From: Campanula takesimana
Taxonomy: Eukaryota > Streptophyta > Magnoliopsida > Asterales > Campanulaceae
Direction: 5' to 3'
Assembly: GCA_026119855.1 (NCBI GenBank)
Contig: JAOWBW010000767.1
Span: 248,001 to 312,000, forward strand
DNA: 64,000 nt
The notes below the pieces were generated by a model. That model saw only the letters and a list, made by a program, of their open reading frames with translations. It made no database searches and was not told the DNA's origin. Both the position numbers and the translations under genes were made by a program. This document shows positions 53,965-64,000 of the stretch, piece by piece. Within the stretch, counting starts at the first letter, position 1. Each line of letters begins with the position of its first letter.

Positions 53965-54106
53965 CTTATATCTATCCGCAACAAATATCCATCTGCCTTT
54001 CCATTTCCAAGGGATAAGAATCAGACAAACTGACAGAGTATCATAAACATAATATGATTGGATTGGATATTTGCCACATTTAATTGTAAATCCATTGTCA
54101 GCAACC

Positions 54107-54146
54107 GACGTCATTCCCACTTCCCACCCGTTCATTTAACCACGTG
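54107..54146. promoter_or_regulatory. ACGT-core elements upstream of the ERF gene
   Basis: GACGTC (54107-54112) and a CACGTG G-box (54141-54146) lie about 370-400 bp before the TATA box. Such motifs bind bZIP/bHLH factors including jasmonate regulators. That they work here is inference. Confidence 0.4.
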
Positions 54147-54510
54147 ATTAACACTCATCTTCTCCACTTGCCCACTTGTGGGTTTCACCAACAACTTTCA
54201 CTCAACCCCCTCTATTTCTTTTACTCACTCTATGTCTCGAGAAAAGATAGTACCGTTTTATTTTTTTAAGATTAATATAAATGAATTTTGACTAAAATTT
54301 AGTGTCGATCTTATTATTATGATAATGAAATTCTAAAATTTTTTGTGTAACAATAATTTTTTTATCTTAATCATTACTCATTAGATTGACATTAATGTTA
54401 AATCAAATTTTATTTTTATTAATCATAAAAATTGAAAATGGGAAAATCTTTTTAAGATAGAGGGGGTATTATTTAAAAACTTTCCAATTTCCCTTCCGTT
54501 TCCTCCTCTG

Positions 54511-54565
54511 TATAAATTCCAACTCCCCCATTTATTTTTTCCAATTCTCTCTCTCTCTCTCCTCC
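54511..54565 (+). promoter_or_regulatory. core promoter and CT-rich leader of the ERF gene
   Basis: TATAAATT at 54511-54518 is 125 bp before the ATG. A TCTCTCTCTCTCTCC run follows at 54547-54563, typical of plant 5' untranslated leaders. Confidence 0.7.
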
Positions 54566-54642
54566 ATCCAGGCTCCTAATTTCTCTATAATTTTTCGCAA
54601 AACCAAAAACCCATTAATTTTTCAAATTCAAATTTATACACT

Positions 54643-55323
54643 ATGATGTTTGAAACCATGTATGCTGATTCTTCATCGGCGTTAAATAATTCCGGTGACT
54701 TTCCGGCGTATCACCGGAGCACAAGTTTTAGTAGCCTTGTGCCTTGCTTAACGGACACATGGGGTGACTTGCCGTTAAGAGTCGATGACTATGAAGATAT
54801 GATCATTTACAAATTCTTACATGACGCCGTTAGTGTTGGTTGGACGCCGTTTAATTTCTCCCATGACGTCGTTAAGCCTGAGCCAAGAGAGGAAACTGAG
54901 CCGGCGACTCCTTCTGTGGCTCCACCTGCGACGGTTGTTGATTCGGTGGCTGCGCCGTCGAAGGGGCGGCACTACAGGGGTGTGAGACAGCGGCCGTGGG
55001 GGAAGTTTGCGGCGGAGATAAGGGATCCGGCGAAGAATGGGGCGAGGGTTTGGCTTGGAACGTACGAAACGGCTGAGGAAGCCGCTGTGGCTTATGATCA
55101 AGCTGCTTATAGGATGCGTGGCGCTAAGGCTCATTTGAATTTCCCTCACCGAGCTGGATTGAATGAGCCTGAGCCGGTTAGAGTTACGGCTAAACGGAGG
55201 TCACCTGAGCCGTCTGCGTCGGCTTCATCTGCTTCAGAAAGTGGCTCATATAAAAGAATTAAGAAGGTTTTCAAGGCTGAGCCTTCTGAATCAGAAGTGC
55301 AGAGCCGATCAAGTGTATGCTAA
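54643..55323 (+). CDS. ERF: ethylene response factor, AP2/ERF group IX (ERF1/ERF2-like)
   Basis: Single exon, 226 residues, nuclear DNA-binding activator. The AP2/ERF domain spans residues 110-168 ([43 protein letters not shown]). Ala-14 and Asp-19 of the domain mark the ERF subfamily, which binds the GCC box. Before it, [18 protein letters not shown] and [18 protein letters not shown] correspond to the N-terminal blocks of Arabidopsis ERF1/ERF2-type (group IX) proteins. The acidic/Pro-rich stretch 78-105 may activate transcription, and basic runs (TAKRR, YKRIKK) near the C-terminus could aid nuclear import. Family members act in ethylene, jasmonate and pathogen responses. The first ATG (MM) fits the family start. 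The frame is intact; no other host gene is nearby. Confidence 0.97.
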   Translation: MMFETMYADSSSALNNSGDFPAYHRSTSFSSLVPCLTDTWGDLPLRVDDYEDMIIYKFLHDAVSVGWTPFNFSHDVVKPEPREETEPATPSVAPPATVVDSVAAPSKGRHYRGVRQRPWGKFAAEIRDPAKNGARVWLGTYETAEEAAVAYDQAAYRMRGAKAHLNFPHRAGLNEPEPVRVTAKRRSPEPSASASSASESGSYKRIKKVFKAEPSESEVQSRSSVC

Positions 55324-55571
55324 TTGGGATAAATTCCAAATGGCGACCATTAGGATTGAGCTTATTTCATTATCTGAATTCTTAATTTCTGATTTCATTT
55401 TCACATTTAAATCCAGAAATTTAGCTCGAAATTATTGTTTGGTTGGAGATTGTATATAAATCATGTACAATATACTCTCGGCTCAAATAATTTATTGGTC
55501 TCATACTAAATGTTAATGCTTTACTCTTGAGGTTCTATAAAAGATTTGAACCAAATCAAACTAATAATATA
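55324..55571 (+). other. 3' flank of the ERF gene
   Basis: AT-rich likely 3' untranslated region. TGTATATAAATCATG (about 55450) and AATAAT words could guide polyadenylation. No further gene. Confidence 0.45.
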
Positions 55572-55839
55572 CTCTCCCAGTTCAAACACAAGTGACACTT
55601 ATTTTCTTTTCGGTTCGTCCCAGAATAAGTGACTGTGACTTTGCCCAAATTAGAAACGTTTCAATCAATCCCACCATTTAACCTCACTCATTCTCTTTCT
55701 TCATTTTTCATCACTCATTTTATTCAACCATCACTATTATTTACCCATTCATTCTCTCTTTTCATTTTCTATCACACATATACTACTTTTTCTTAATCCC
55801 CATGTCTCAAAAGTTGATGTCACTTCAGGACGGAGAGAG
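55572..55839. mobile_element. Stowaway-like MITE downstream of the ERF gene
   Basis: CTCTCCCAGTTCAAACACAA with GTGACAC at the left faces GATGTCACTTCAGGACGGAG and AGAG at the right, with TA on both sides. Confidence 0.8.
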
Positions 55840-55884
55840 TATATGAGAACAAAAACACTAATTTCGAATCAAACCAATATACTA

Positions 55885-56146
55885 CTCCGTCCAGTCCTAC
55901 CCTTTATTTGCACGCTTATTAATAAATATTGGAAGTGATGTAAATGTTGTGAGTGTAAAAGTAAAGTAGGAGAGAGAATGAGTGAGAGAGAATAGTGAAT
56001 TGATTGGTGTTGTGAGTATAAAATTAACATATGAGAGGGAATGAGTGGGATGAATAGTAAATATTCTTTGCCATTTTAGGAATAGGACTCTTACTCTGGG
56101 ACGTACCAAAATGGAAAGTATGACTCTTACTCTGGGACGGAAGGAG
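55885..56146. mobile_element. Stowaway-like MITE
   Basis: CTCCGTCCAGTCCTACC at the left and CTTACTCTGGGACGGAAGGAG-type sequence at the right, TA flanked. Same family as 38681-38953. The phrase AAAACACTAATTTCGA stands on both outer sides (about 55853 and 56163), so flanking DNA was duplicated too. Confidence 0.8.
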
Positions 56147-56344
56147 TACTATTATGAGAACTAAAACACTAATTTCGAGACCATTGGTCTGATTCTGGTC
56201 TGATCCTACAGTTAATGATCATTTAAAATTGATTTTTCATACTCTCTTACCATATAAAAAAAGTAGTTAAAATAAGGCACTGGCACAAACAAGTAGAAAC
56301 TTACAAATAAAATTTGATATAGAACACAATGATAAAAACATTAA

Positions 56345-57377
56345 GGGAGGGGCTAATGCCACTACAAATAATACTTTTCCACTACATCATTAATAAAATT
56401 ATCACATTATGACAAATTTACCCTTCAACTAATAGCAGATAATTAACCATGCATTCATTCTTCGAATTTAGATTTTGTTCTTTCCTTGTTTAATTACACC
56501 CATACTAATATACTATTCTTTTATCAGTCCCCTTTCAATTCAATATACCAAACTAAATGGGTATAATTTATATCTTAATTTTAATTGAAACAATCTTTAT
56601 TCACTTATTCCTTTGTAATATAGTAAAATAGAAAAACTTGTAAGAATATTTTTTTAAATAAAAGCAAAATTGTTTGTACAATTATATTTTAAAAATCAAA
56701 AATATATCGACATCATTTGATAAAAACAAGAGATTCTCATTTACTTTCATGAAAAAATTATCTTTACAAAATTGGGCTAGAGTAAAAACACCTTATATTT
56801 TTTTTAGTATTTTATTATGATATAAAAAGTACTATTTCTATCCCGAAATTAAACCTTATTTTCATTCTTGATTAAGAAGAACAAATAAAACATTATTCTA
56901 GAATGGTGGGGTGCATAAGAAACGATGTGTTTTTATCTGGCAATAATGATTCCTAATTTTATTTTTAATATTTTTACAATCAATATGTATAATTTATTTT
57001 TAATTGTAATTATTTTTGTTGTTTTAAAATTAAAATTAGATATATAATTTTAATTTCTTTTTAATACTTATCATATAAAAGGAATCCTACAATTAAGTAA
57101 TTTATAGTAAGCAGTGTATAAAACACAATTAATTATATTGCACAGGCAAAAATAATTAAAGATTGTTTCAAAATGAGATAATATAAAAATTTAAAAATCT
57201 ATCCATTCAGTTTAAAAGATGATTGTATAATTAAGATTAGTTATAATTCAACAAGGAAAGAAAATATACCATGTTTGAAAAATCTGCTAATAAGTAAAGG
57301 GCAAATTTGTCATAATGTAAAAATGTTAGTAACGATATAGTGTAAAAATATTATTTGTAGTGGCGTTAGGCCTTCCC
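56345..57377. mobile_element. MULE-derived MITE with perfect 9-bp TSD
   Basis: Starts GGGAGGGGCTAATGCCACTA and ends TAGTGGCGTTAGGCCTTCCC. TIRs continue inward for about 90 bp (CTACAAATAATA ... TATTATTTGTAG, TTATGACAAATTT ... AAATTTGTCATAA). AAACATTAA flanks both sides (56336-56344, 57378-57386). Nine-base duplications and long TIRs fit Mutator. AT-rich core, no transposase. Confidence 0.88.
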
Positions 57378-57502
57378 AAACATTAATTAAAGAGTAAACA
57401 AAAATTTTTAGTTTGGGATGTCTTATTTGAACTGGGACATCTAAAATATAATATTTTGTCTTATTTTGAGTGAGATGTAGGGGGTATATAACTTTATTTA
57501 GT

Positions 57503-57670
57503 AATCACTCTATCTCAAAATAGATGTCGTTGTAAACTCTTTCACGCATATTAAAAAATGCAATTAATGCATGTAAAAAAGTCTCATATACCCTTAAAGT
57601 AATTAAATTATCTAGGAAATTAAATGCTTGTGCAAGAGATTGTTCACTATCATTAATAAAGGTATGATTG
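57503..57670. mobile_element. one-ended Stowaway MITE fragment
   Basis: CACTCTATCTCAAAATAGAT then TTTCACGCATATTAAAAAATG parallels the left half of the 5672-5937 MITE. The matching right end is missing. Confidence 0.6.
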
Positions 57671-58271
57671 GTACTCCTCTGTTTCATACTTTTTGCTACT
57701 TTTCGTTGACCTTATTTGAACTTTGAATAACATTTTATGCTAAACTATTAATCTCCATAAAAAAAAAATTAGTTATTAAATCACCAATATAAACATTATC
57801 AATAATCATCTTTAAATTTTATAGAGATTAATAGTTCACCAATATAAATCACCAATATAAACATTATAAATAACCATTTTTTTCCTGTTGGAATATATTA
57901 CTTTTCTCCAAAATGATCTTTCTTATTATTATTTTTTCACCAAAATGACTATTTTACTTTATTCGGTATTATCGCGATAGGACTTTGAGTAATAATTTTA
58001 AATTAATTTAATTATACTAATGAAACTAAAACTTGTTATGATACACCATCATCAATACTATCAGTAACAATTTTTTTTATTATTATAAGAATTAAATTAA
58101 CTTTAAATTATTGTTCAAAAATCCTTTATAATAACAACAAAAAAATAAAAATAAAATATTTTGAGACAATTGAAGATAAAAGAAATTCCCACAAAGTAAA
58201 TGCTACTCCTTAATTATTCTTTTAGTAAACATTTAGTATTATTGATGGAGGGTTTGTTTCACTAGACTATA
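57671..58271. other. AT-rich DNA, no gene seen
   Basis: Further MITE-end-like words (ACTCCTCTGTTTCATAC at 57674) occur but no complete element or frame is visible. Confidence 0.4.
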
Positions 58272-58871
58272 TTCCCTCCGTCCTTCCTTAATCTACAAAA
58301 TTTGTCATTTTGGTTGTCCCACTTTGATAAAGTCTGAGGTTTCATCCCAAAACCAATTGGCAATGGGAGGAGTGACCCTGGATCTTTATACAGTCAGGCA
58401 TTGGCTAGTTAATTTCCGATATGGCGTAGCCGAACTTTGGGCTTACACGTGGACATATAATTGGGTGACGTGGAGCTAGATTATTGTGGGCCGAACTTTA
58501 GGCTCGCACGTGTAATGGGTCAGCTCTGATACCATGATAAAGTGTGAGGTTCCATTCAAAAACCAATTGGCAATGAGAGGAGTGACATGGATCTTTATAT
58601 AGTCAGGCATTGGCTAGTTAATTTCGGATATGAGATAATTGCTCCAACACACTTTAATCTACAAAGTCTCAAAAAGTAAATGTTTTACTAATACTTTTAA
58701 AATAATGGGACCCACTTGTCATACTCACAACAACTATCCACTTACTATTCTCTACCCCATTTTCTCTCTCCCACTCAACTATCTACCCTCATAACACATC
58801 AACTTTTTCATTTTTTTATTAAATAATGTGTCCAACCCAAAATTTGTAAGTTAAAAAAGGGACGGAGGGAG
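58272..58871. mobile_element. Stowaway-like MITE containing a TRIM
   Basis: TTCCCTCCGTCCTTCCTTAA at the left (after TA 58270-58271) and AAAAGGGACGGAGGGAG at the right (before TA 58872-58873). The TRIM at 58325-58649 interrupts it. Confidence 0.82.
58325..58649 (-). mobile_element. TRIM retrotransposon, 325 bp, perfect 5-bp TSD
   Basis: Right LTR 58535-58649 (115 bp) and left LTR 58325-about 58427 share TGATAAAGT(C/G)TGAGGTT and CAGGCATTGGCTAGTTAATT. On the minus strand the 5' LTR begins TGTTGGAGCAATTATC and ends CTTTATCA, followed by the TGGTATCAGAGC primer site (58523-58534). CACTT flanks both ends (58320-58324, 58650-58654). The left LTR lacks its outer 17 bp equivalent (internal deletion). 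No genes. Confidence 0.88.
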
Positions 58872-59197
58872 TAGTAGTCAACCTAATACGGAATATTTCT
58901 TTCGTTTCCATTGAGACAACGTGGACGACCAATCGCTTGAGCTAGTCAATCGTAAATGACTACTTGCGTGGACCAATTTCATTTCACTACGCTTTTTTTT
59001 TTTTTTTTTTTTTTTCCACAAAACAAAATTTTCATTTTACCATATTTCGAGCTTTTTATTGAAAACTTTCACTTAATCATTAAAAAAAAAAAAAGATTTT
59101 AATCATTTTCTCTCTACTTCTCATTTAAAACAACTATCCAGTTACTATACTATACTATACTTTACTTTCTCTCCTTCCCATTCATTCACGCCACCTA

Positions 59198-59229
<32 letters not shown>

Positions 59230-59290
59230 CTTTAGTTTTCGTATAAAAAAATTGATTTGAGACGGAACTGAGTACTTATTTCTCTATTGG

Positions 59291-60398
59291 GGCCAAAATA
59301 TGTTTAGTCCCCTTAAGTTTACAGCAAATCTCAATTTGCCACCTCGAACGAAATTTGTCCCAGATTGGTACCCAATGTTAAAATTATCCCACTTTGCCAC
59401 CCAGATCTTAACAACTGTTAGAAATTTAACAGATTATGTAACGAATTGACTAGTTTGTAATGATTATTACTTTGTAAGGGTTAAAATGCAAAGTTTTAAA
59501 TATAAAGTACTAAAAATTTATTTATTTTTTCCAAATAATTAACATTATCTTAAATTTGCTATAACTAATATTTCTTGAAAATAATACTAATTTTTAAGCA
59601 AAAATATTTTTTAAAAATAATATATAAATTTTTTAAATAAAAATTTATACGTTTTTTTTTTTAAATAAAATTATTTAAAAAATAAAGAATTTTTTTTTCT
59701 AAAAAACATAGTTATGTTTTATTTATATTTTCCAAAAATATAAATAAAACTTTTAAATCGCAATATTTGTAAGAATTTTATGTTTTAAAAAATAAAACAT
59801 TATAATCCCTCTGTCCCTAAATGACTGTCTATTTTAAGGAAATCTTCGTCTCAAAGTGTCTTTTTTTACCACAACTTTGTCCCTATTTTTTTTTTAATTT
59901 CACCAGTCTCTTTATACGTGCCAAGCTAAATGTTTGGAAAGAGAATACAAGATTATATATGAATTTTTGCCACCAAAAAAGTAGTACTACCTCTGTCCCT
60001 AAATGAGTGTCTAATTTTTTTTAAGGGACATCTGAAAATGTCAACTTTTTATTTAAAAAAAATATATATTATTTAAAAAAAATATTTTTGCTTAAAAATT
60101 AGTATTATTTTCAAGAAATATTAATTATAAAATATTTAAGATAATGTTAATTATTTGGAAAAAAGAAATAAAATATTTAGTACTTTATATTTAAAACTTT
60201 GCATTTTGACCCTTAAAAAGTAATAATCATTACAAACTAGTCCATTCGTTACATATTCTGTTAAATTTCTAACATTCGTAAGATCTGGGTGGCAAAGTGG
60301 GATAATTTTAACATTGTGTACCAATCTGGGACAAATTTCGTTCGAGGTGACAAAGTGAGATTTGGTGTAAACTTAGGGGGACTAAACATATTTTGGCC
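59291..60398. mobile_element. MULE-derived MITE with perfect 9-bp TSD and long TIRs
   Basis: Starts GGCCAAAATATGTTTAGTCC and ends GGACTAAACATATTTTGGCC-type sequence. The inverted arms run for more than 230 bp (AGTTTACA, CGAACGAAATTTGTCCCAGA, GATCTTA, ATTACTTTGTAAGGGT and their complements). CTCTATTGG flanks both ends (59282-59290, 60399-60407). A rearranged Stowaway copy lies in the core. Confidence 0.92.
59806..60060. mobile_element. rearranged Stowaway MITE inside the MULE-MITE
   Basis: CCCTCTGTCCCTAAATGACT begins it and most of the body matches 21085-21370 (TTTGGAAAGAGAATACAAGA, TTTTTGCCACCAAA). The right end, CTACCTCTGTCCCTAAATGAGTG and on, stands in the reverse orientation to that expected, so the terminal arm was inverted. 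Confidence 0.65.
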
Positions 60399-60975
60399 CT
60401 CTATTGGAATCAACACGGAACATGTGGTGCTTCACTTAATCTACTCTTTTTGTTTCAAAATTTACTTTTTTCTATATTTACGATTTTTTTTAGTAGAAGA
60501 AATGCATTTAACAAACACACTATACTATTTCCATCTCCCTCTCATTAAATTTATTCGTATTGCATGTCCTCTTAGATATTTACTTAGAAACTCATTAAAT
60601 CTTTAAATCATTCTTTACAGCATTTTGAGAATACCACCTCAAGTTACTTTTTTAGTAGTACACAAAAATTTTGTGAAACCTAGTTTTACCTTAAATTATA
60701 AAAAATCTTTTTTTAAAAACTAATTTTAGATGTTCGCCAAATATTTGCAAATAGAAAAAAATAGATCTTCTGTAATTTAAGGAAAAACTAGTTTCCCTCT
60801 AAACATATGGTGAGCTACAAAAATCGTTAAAGAGCCTAGCATAGTTAGATTAATAGCTAATTGAGCATGCCATGACGTGGTTAGGATCTCATATAGGCCT
60901 CAAATAAAAAGATAATGTCGTGCATTTATTTATTACATAGAAGAAATAATTCGAGAAGGTTAAGTATGATTTTCT

Positions 60976-61398
60976 ACCAATGAGCTTATAGCTCAATGGT
61001 ATCCTGAGGAAGGATAGAGTCCTCTCTTAGCAAGAGGTCTCAGGTTCGACTCCCGTAGGGAGCATGTGGAGAACCTTTATCCTTCCTCCTTATCCTTCAA
61101 GCCCCATAGAGGGTACCCCTTACCTTATGTAGGGGAGTTTGTGCCAACGGGTGATCGTTCAGATGGCGCGGGAACGTCTATGGCAAGGAGGCTACCAGAT
61201 GGCGCAGGACGTCTATGACAAGCAGACTACCAGATGGCGCGGGGACGTCTATGAGAGATTTCTTGAGAGGCAAGTATCACTGTAATAGATTCCAATATAG
61301 GAATTTGTAATAGATAGGGCAATAGATCTGTAATAGACTTCATAGGAGCCTGCAACACGATGGCAATTGCCTTAAATGATATGATACAAACTAAAAAA
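60976..61398 (+). mobile_element. tRNA-derived SINE with 14-bp TSD
   Basis: The head GAGCTTATAGCTCAATGG holds a pol III A box (TAGCTCAATGG), and GGTTCGACTCC is a B box 58 bp on. The tail ends in ACTAAAAAAA. AAGTATGATTTTCT flanks both ends (60962-60975 and 61399-61412), a duplication typical of LINE-driven insertion. The body carries three units of about 36-40 bp starting CAGATGGCGC (61161-61255). Confidence 0.9.
61161..61255. repeat. three tandem CAGATGGCGCGGGACGTCTATG units in the SINE
   Basis: CAGATGGCGC(G)GG(G)ACGTC TATG(G/A)CAAG(G/C)AG(G/A)CTAC is repeated at about 61161, 61196 and 61231. Confidence 0.85.
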
Positions 61399-61412
61399 AA
61401 GTATGATTTTCT

Positions 61413-61944
61413 TTTCTAGGAACATCTTTTTCTAGGAAGGAGGGCGATAGTCATTGTAAAATTAAATAGCCATACAGAAAAATCTCATTCATGTCAATAT
61501 TGTCCAATTTGAGTTTGAGTAACATTTTGGGGGGAAAAAATGGTATTTAAGCAACATAAATAGCAAACACTTAAACGCATTATGATTCTTATATGCTTAT
61601 TACGTTCAAGTCCATACTGAAAAATGATACTATAAAGGTACTGATTCAAGTACTTTTTCCTTAAAAGTGAATAAATAAAATAAAACAGATTTGAAAATGC
61701 ATGACAGAGATTATAATTGTAAATGTTTGGCAAAACTATCACTTTTGAGTTTTGTATTTTTGAGTTTTGTGTAAAGGAAATATTATTTGATTTGTTGGTT
61801 ATGTAATGATTTGTAATTGGTATTATATAAAATTTGTTACAAGATTAATTTCCTTCCAGATATCTGTAAAAAAGAAGGCTAGAGATTTTCTATTAAAGAA
61901 GAAAATTAAGAAACCCTAAAAAGATGATATTTACTGAAATCTCC
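61413..61944. other. AT-rich DNA, no gene seen
   Basis: No supported frame or repeat border. The 82-codon frame at 61494-61742 has no recognisable motif. Confidence 0.4.
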
Positions 61945-62300
61945 ATTCCTCTCATTTTAAACTTTCAAAAATTTTTAAAAATGTAAAAAAGAAGTCTCAC
62001 ATTTATCGGCTAAAACTTACTGTTTACCAATGTAAGATACACTTTACCCTTTTCATTTCATTTTAAATTTCAAAAAAAAATCATTTTTGGTTGTCCATTT
62101 TTAAAATTCAAAGCATAAAAATGGAACTTTTTTAATACTTCTTTATTTGGAGACCCCACATGGCATACTCACAACAATTATCTTTTAACTATTTCTTACC
62201 CCATTTTTTCTCTCTCACCAAACCATCTACATCACAATATATCGCTTTTTTAAAATTTTTATATCCAATAATTTTTCAAAGTTTAAAATGAGACGAAAAA
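61945..62300. mobile_element. decayed MITE
   Basis: CCTCTCATTTTAAACTTTCAA faces TTTCAAAGTTTAAAATGAGACG near 62275. The interior CCCATTTTTTCTCTCTCACC is MITE-like. Outer ends are too decayed to place. Confidence 0.5.
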
Positions 62301-62480
62301 AATATATACGCCATGAATAATTTCCCTCACGACTTCTAAAACATACTCGGTAGGTGGCAGCTGCTTTGGATTAAGATGGAGTATCAAATTAGTGGAGTAA
62401 CACTTTTTCAAGAAGTAGTAATAGAAGTCAACCACACGTGCTACTCTTTATTGACAAAATTGGACATAGTCAAGCTAATT

Positions 62481-62797
62481 ACTCTACTTGGTGGTGGGTG
62501 GAAAGGAACCGTTTGTTGTAAAACTCATATCAAATATAATAAAATTACTAATATACCCTCATATTAAATATGTAATAAATATACACTTGTATTTGAAAAT
62601 GAGTAATTAATTAGGGGTATTTTTGGTAAAAGAGTATTAAATATAGTTGCATTTAATGTGTTTTGTATTGAAACCCAACCTTTTTGCTTATATTTAGGTA
62701 AAAAAAAAAAAACTCAACTTTTTTTACTTATATTTGTGTCCCGAAGGAGTACTCTCCTCGGTGGTGGGTAGAAAGGAACCGTTTGTTGTAAAACTCT
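62481..62797. repeat. direct repeat of GGTGGTGGGTGGAAAGGAAC flanking MITE-like DNA
   Basis: TGGTGGTGGGTGGAAAGGAA and the following CCGTTTGTTGTAAAACTC stand at 62488-62527 and again at 62759-62797 with one change. About 230 bp of AT-rich DNA with an AAGGAGTACTCTCC motif lies between. Confidence 0.7.
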
Positions 62798-63092
62798 TCG
62801 CAATGGGAATCAAAGAGCAAAGTATTTGCATTGGATTTATTAATGTGTGACTAAAGATTGCAAGTATATTTTGCATTTGGTGGTGTATGCATCAAAATCT
62901 ATATACACCATTTATCTAAGTCGTTCAACAATCATATTTTGATCAAGTATTCAACAATCAAAGGGTATGAAGATTAGTGGTAGATTGGGGCAAAATTGAA
63001 GTGGGTGCACGAAATAAAAATATATTAGTGGAAATCAAATTTATGTGATATAGTTAATCAATTTGATTCACCAAGTTGGTATGGGATACATG

Positions 63093-63355
63093 AGACTTCA
63101 ACACGCCCCCTCATGTGTAGGCCGGTACATCGGCTCTACATGTGGACCATTAATACGCCGGCATAATAACACGGATTAACTCAAACCCAATATGGGCTAA
63201 TTCAAACTCAACATCAACTTGGGCTGACTCTAATACCATAATAAAGTCTGAGGTTCCATCCCAAAATCAATTGGATTTGAGATGAGTGGCCTAGGATCTT
63301 TATATAGTCAGGCATTAGCTAGTTAATTCTCGATGTGTGATAATTGCTCTAACAC
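63093..63355 (-). mobile_element. TRIM fragment related to 58325-58649
   Basis: TAATAAAGTCTGAGGTTCCA ... CAGGCATTAGCTAGTTAATT ... GATAATTGCTCTAACA (63239-63355) is a third copy of the TRIM LTR. A mutated primer site (TGGTATTAGAG on the minus strand) and ACGCCCCCTCATGTG, a polypurine tract read on the minus strand, precede it. The other LTR is not recognisable. Confidence 0.65.
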
Positions 63356-64000
63356 TGAGTCAACCACTCCGGACACAAAATCTTACCACTATAATAGATC
63401 AATATGGGTTACTGGGTTCACTACCACCCAGTATATAAAAAGTAGGTCCGCCTTTGATGAAGATGCCGAAACGCGTTGGTTTAGTAATTGCCCAATCGAT
63501 GGAGTATCCAGCGGCCTAACAGACCTGAAACCACGAACAAATAACTAATTGGGATGGTTTTCGGCGAGAGAGTAAGTGTTTTTATGTAAGAGAGAAATCA
63601 ATGCTTAAGAAACTAACAAAGGAATTAGCCAAGAATTTAGCATTTATCTTCAACGTATAGAAAGTGTGTTGTATTTATAGGTGGCATCACGTGCTTTGTA
63701 TCAAGTGACCATGAATATAAGAGTGAGTAAAAACGTGATTGTTGTTGTAACTGATTCCACATTGGACTAACAAACATGCCATGTAAGTCGTCATTAAGGG
63801 AGACACTCGGGTCGTCACTAAGATAAGGTCGAGGTCGACTATAGAGAACAATGCTCGTAGAGTTGGATTCATATGTGTTGAATAATAAGCCGAGGCATAG
63901 AAGATCGGGCCTTCGTATAGTTGGAATATTGGAGAGGTCGCCATATAGAGCGAGACTAAGATATGGGCTTCGTAATCTTGAAGTTAGTGGGCCTAAAGTC
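63356..64000. other. unclassified DNA to the window end
   Basis: Less AT-rich than its surroundings, with no frame I recognise. TTGTATTTATAGGTGG (63670) and repeated GTCGAGGTCGACT-like words may belong to an LTR running out of the window. Confidence 0.35.

Noticed and set aside
60976..61055. Functional tRNA gene
   Set aside because: A and B boxes are present, but the acceptor and D/anticodon stems do not pair convincingly, and the unit is framed by a 14-bp TSD and an A tail, so it is a SINE head.

Overview
This is nuclear DNA of a flowering plant, probably a eudicot. The evidence is dense CTCCCTCCGTCCC-ended Stowaway MITEs, plant-type Ty3/gypsy and Ty1/copia LTR elements, Helitrons, a tRNA-derived SINE, and one intact plant AP2/ERF transcription-factor gene. 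The species cannot be fixed from the sequence. I found only one convincing host protein gene, a group IX ERF (54643-55323, +). Almost everything else is mobile DNA, much of it nested and datable by insertion order. All boundaries, repeat pairings and target-site duplications (TSDs) were read by eye.

Layout. 1-8258: MITEs of four superfamilies (Stowaway, hAT, PIF/Harbinger, unclassified foldback), including a Tourist-like element whose core has become about 1.1 kb of TAA/TTA repeat. 8259-20396: a three-layer nest. A Stowaway MITE holds a gag-only Tat-like LTR element (8407-20359), which holds a second gag-only LTR element of Tekay/Del type on the minus strand (9631-17782). 20541-21370: two further MITEs. 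22328-34729: a complete Tat-lineage Ty3/gypsy element with identical 5-bp TSDs, inserted in the 3' end of an old copia-like element. Its sense gag-pro-RT-RNaseH-aRNaseH-integrase region is broken by several stops and a frameshift. Its 3' region carries a multi-exon-looking gene on the opposite strand, with long open frames and its own TATA box.

34735-45100: copia LTR remnant, a solo-LTR-like block, a minisatellite, a foldback element containing a MITE and a hAT element filled with eight 145-bp repeats, then a four-layer nest (MULE-like element > Helitron > Stowaway MITE and 1.46-kb solo LTR). 45226-49511: a decayed PIF1-helicase Helitron with a recognisable intron and 3' terminus, split by a 992-bp solo LTR. 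49583-53964: MITEs (two pairs nested in each other), a second non-autonomous Helitron, and a small copia-type LTR element that ends about 550 bp upstream of the ERF gene's TATA box. 54141-55323: ERF promoter and gene. 55572-64000: more MITEs, two MULE-derived MITEs with 9-bp TSDs, a TRIM inside a Stowaway MITE, a SINE with 14-bp TSDs, and low-complexity AT-rich DNA.

How the parts relate. The ERF gene stands alone and would act in ethylene/jasmonate/defence transcription. The transposons form autonomous/dependent sets: the gag-only elements need pol from related full-length elements, the two short Helitrons share a 3' signal with the helicase-bearing one, and the MITEs depend on Tc1/Mariner, hAT, Harbinger and Mutator transposases encoded elsewhere.
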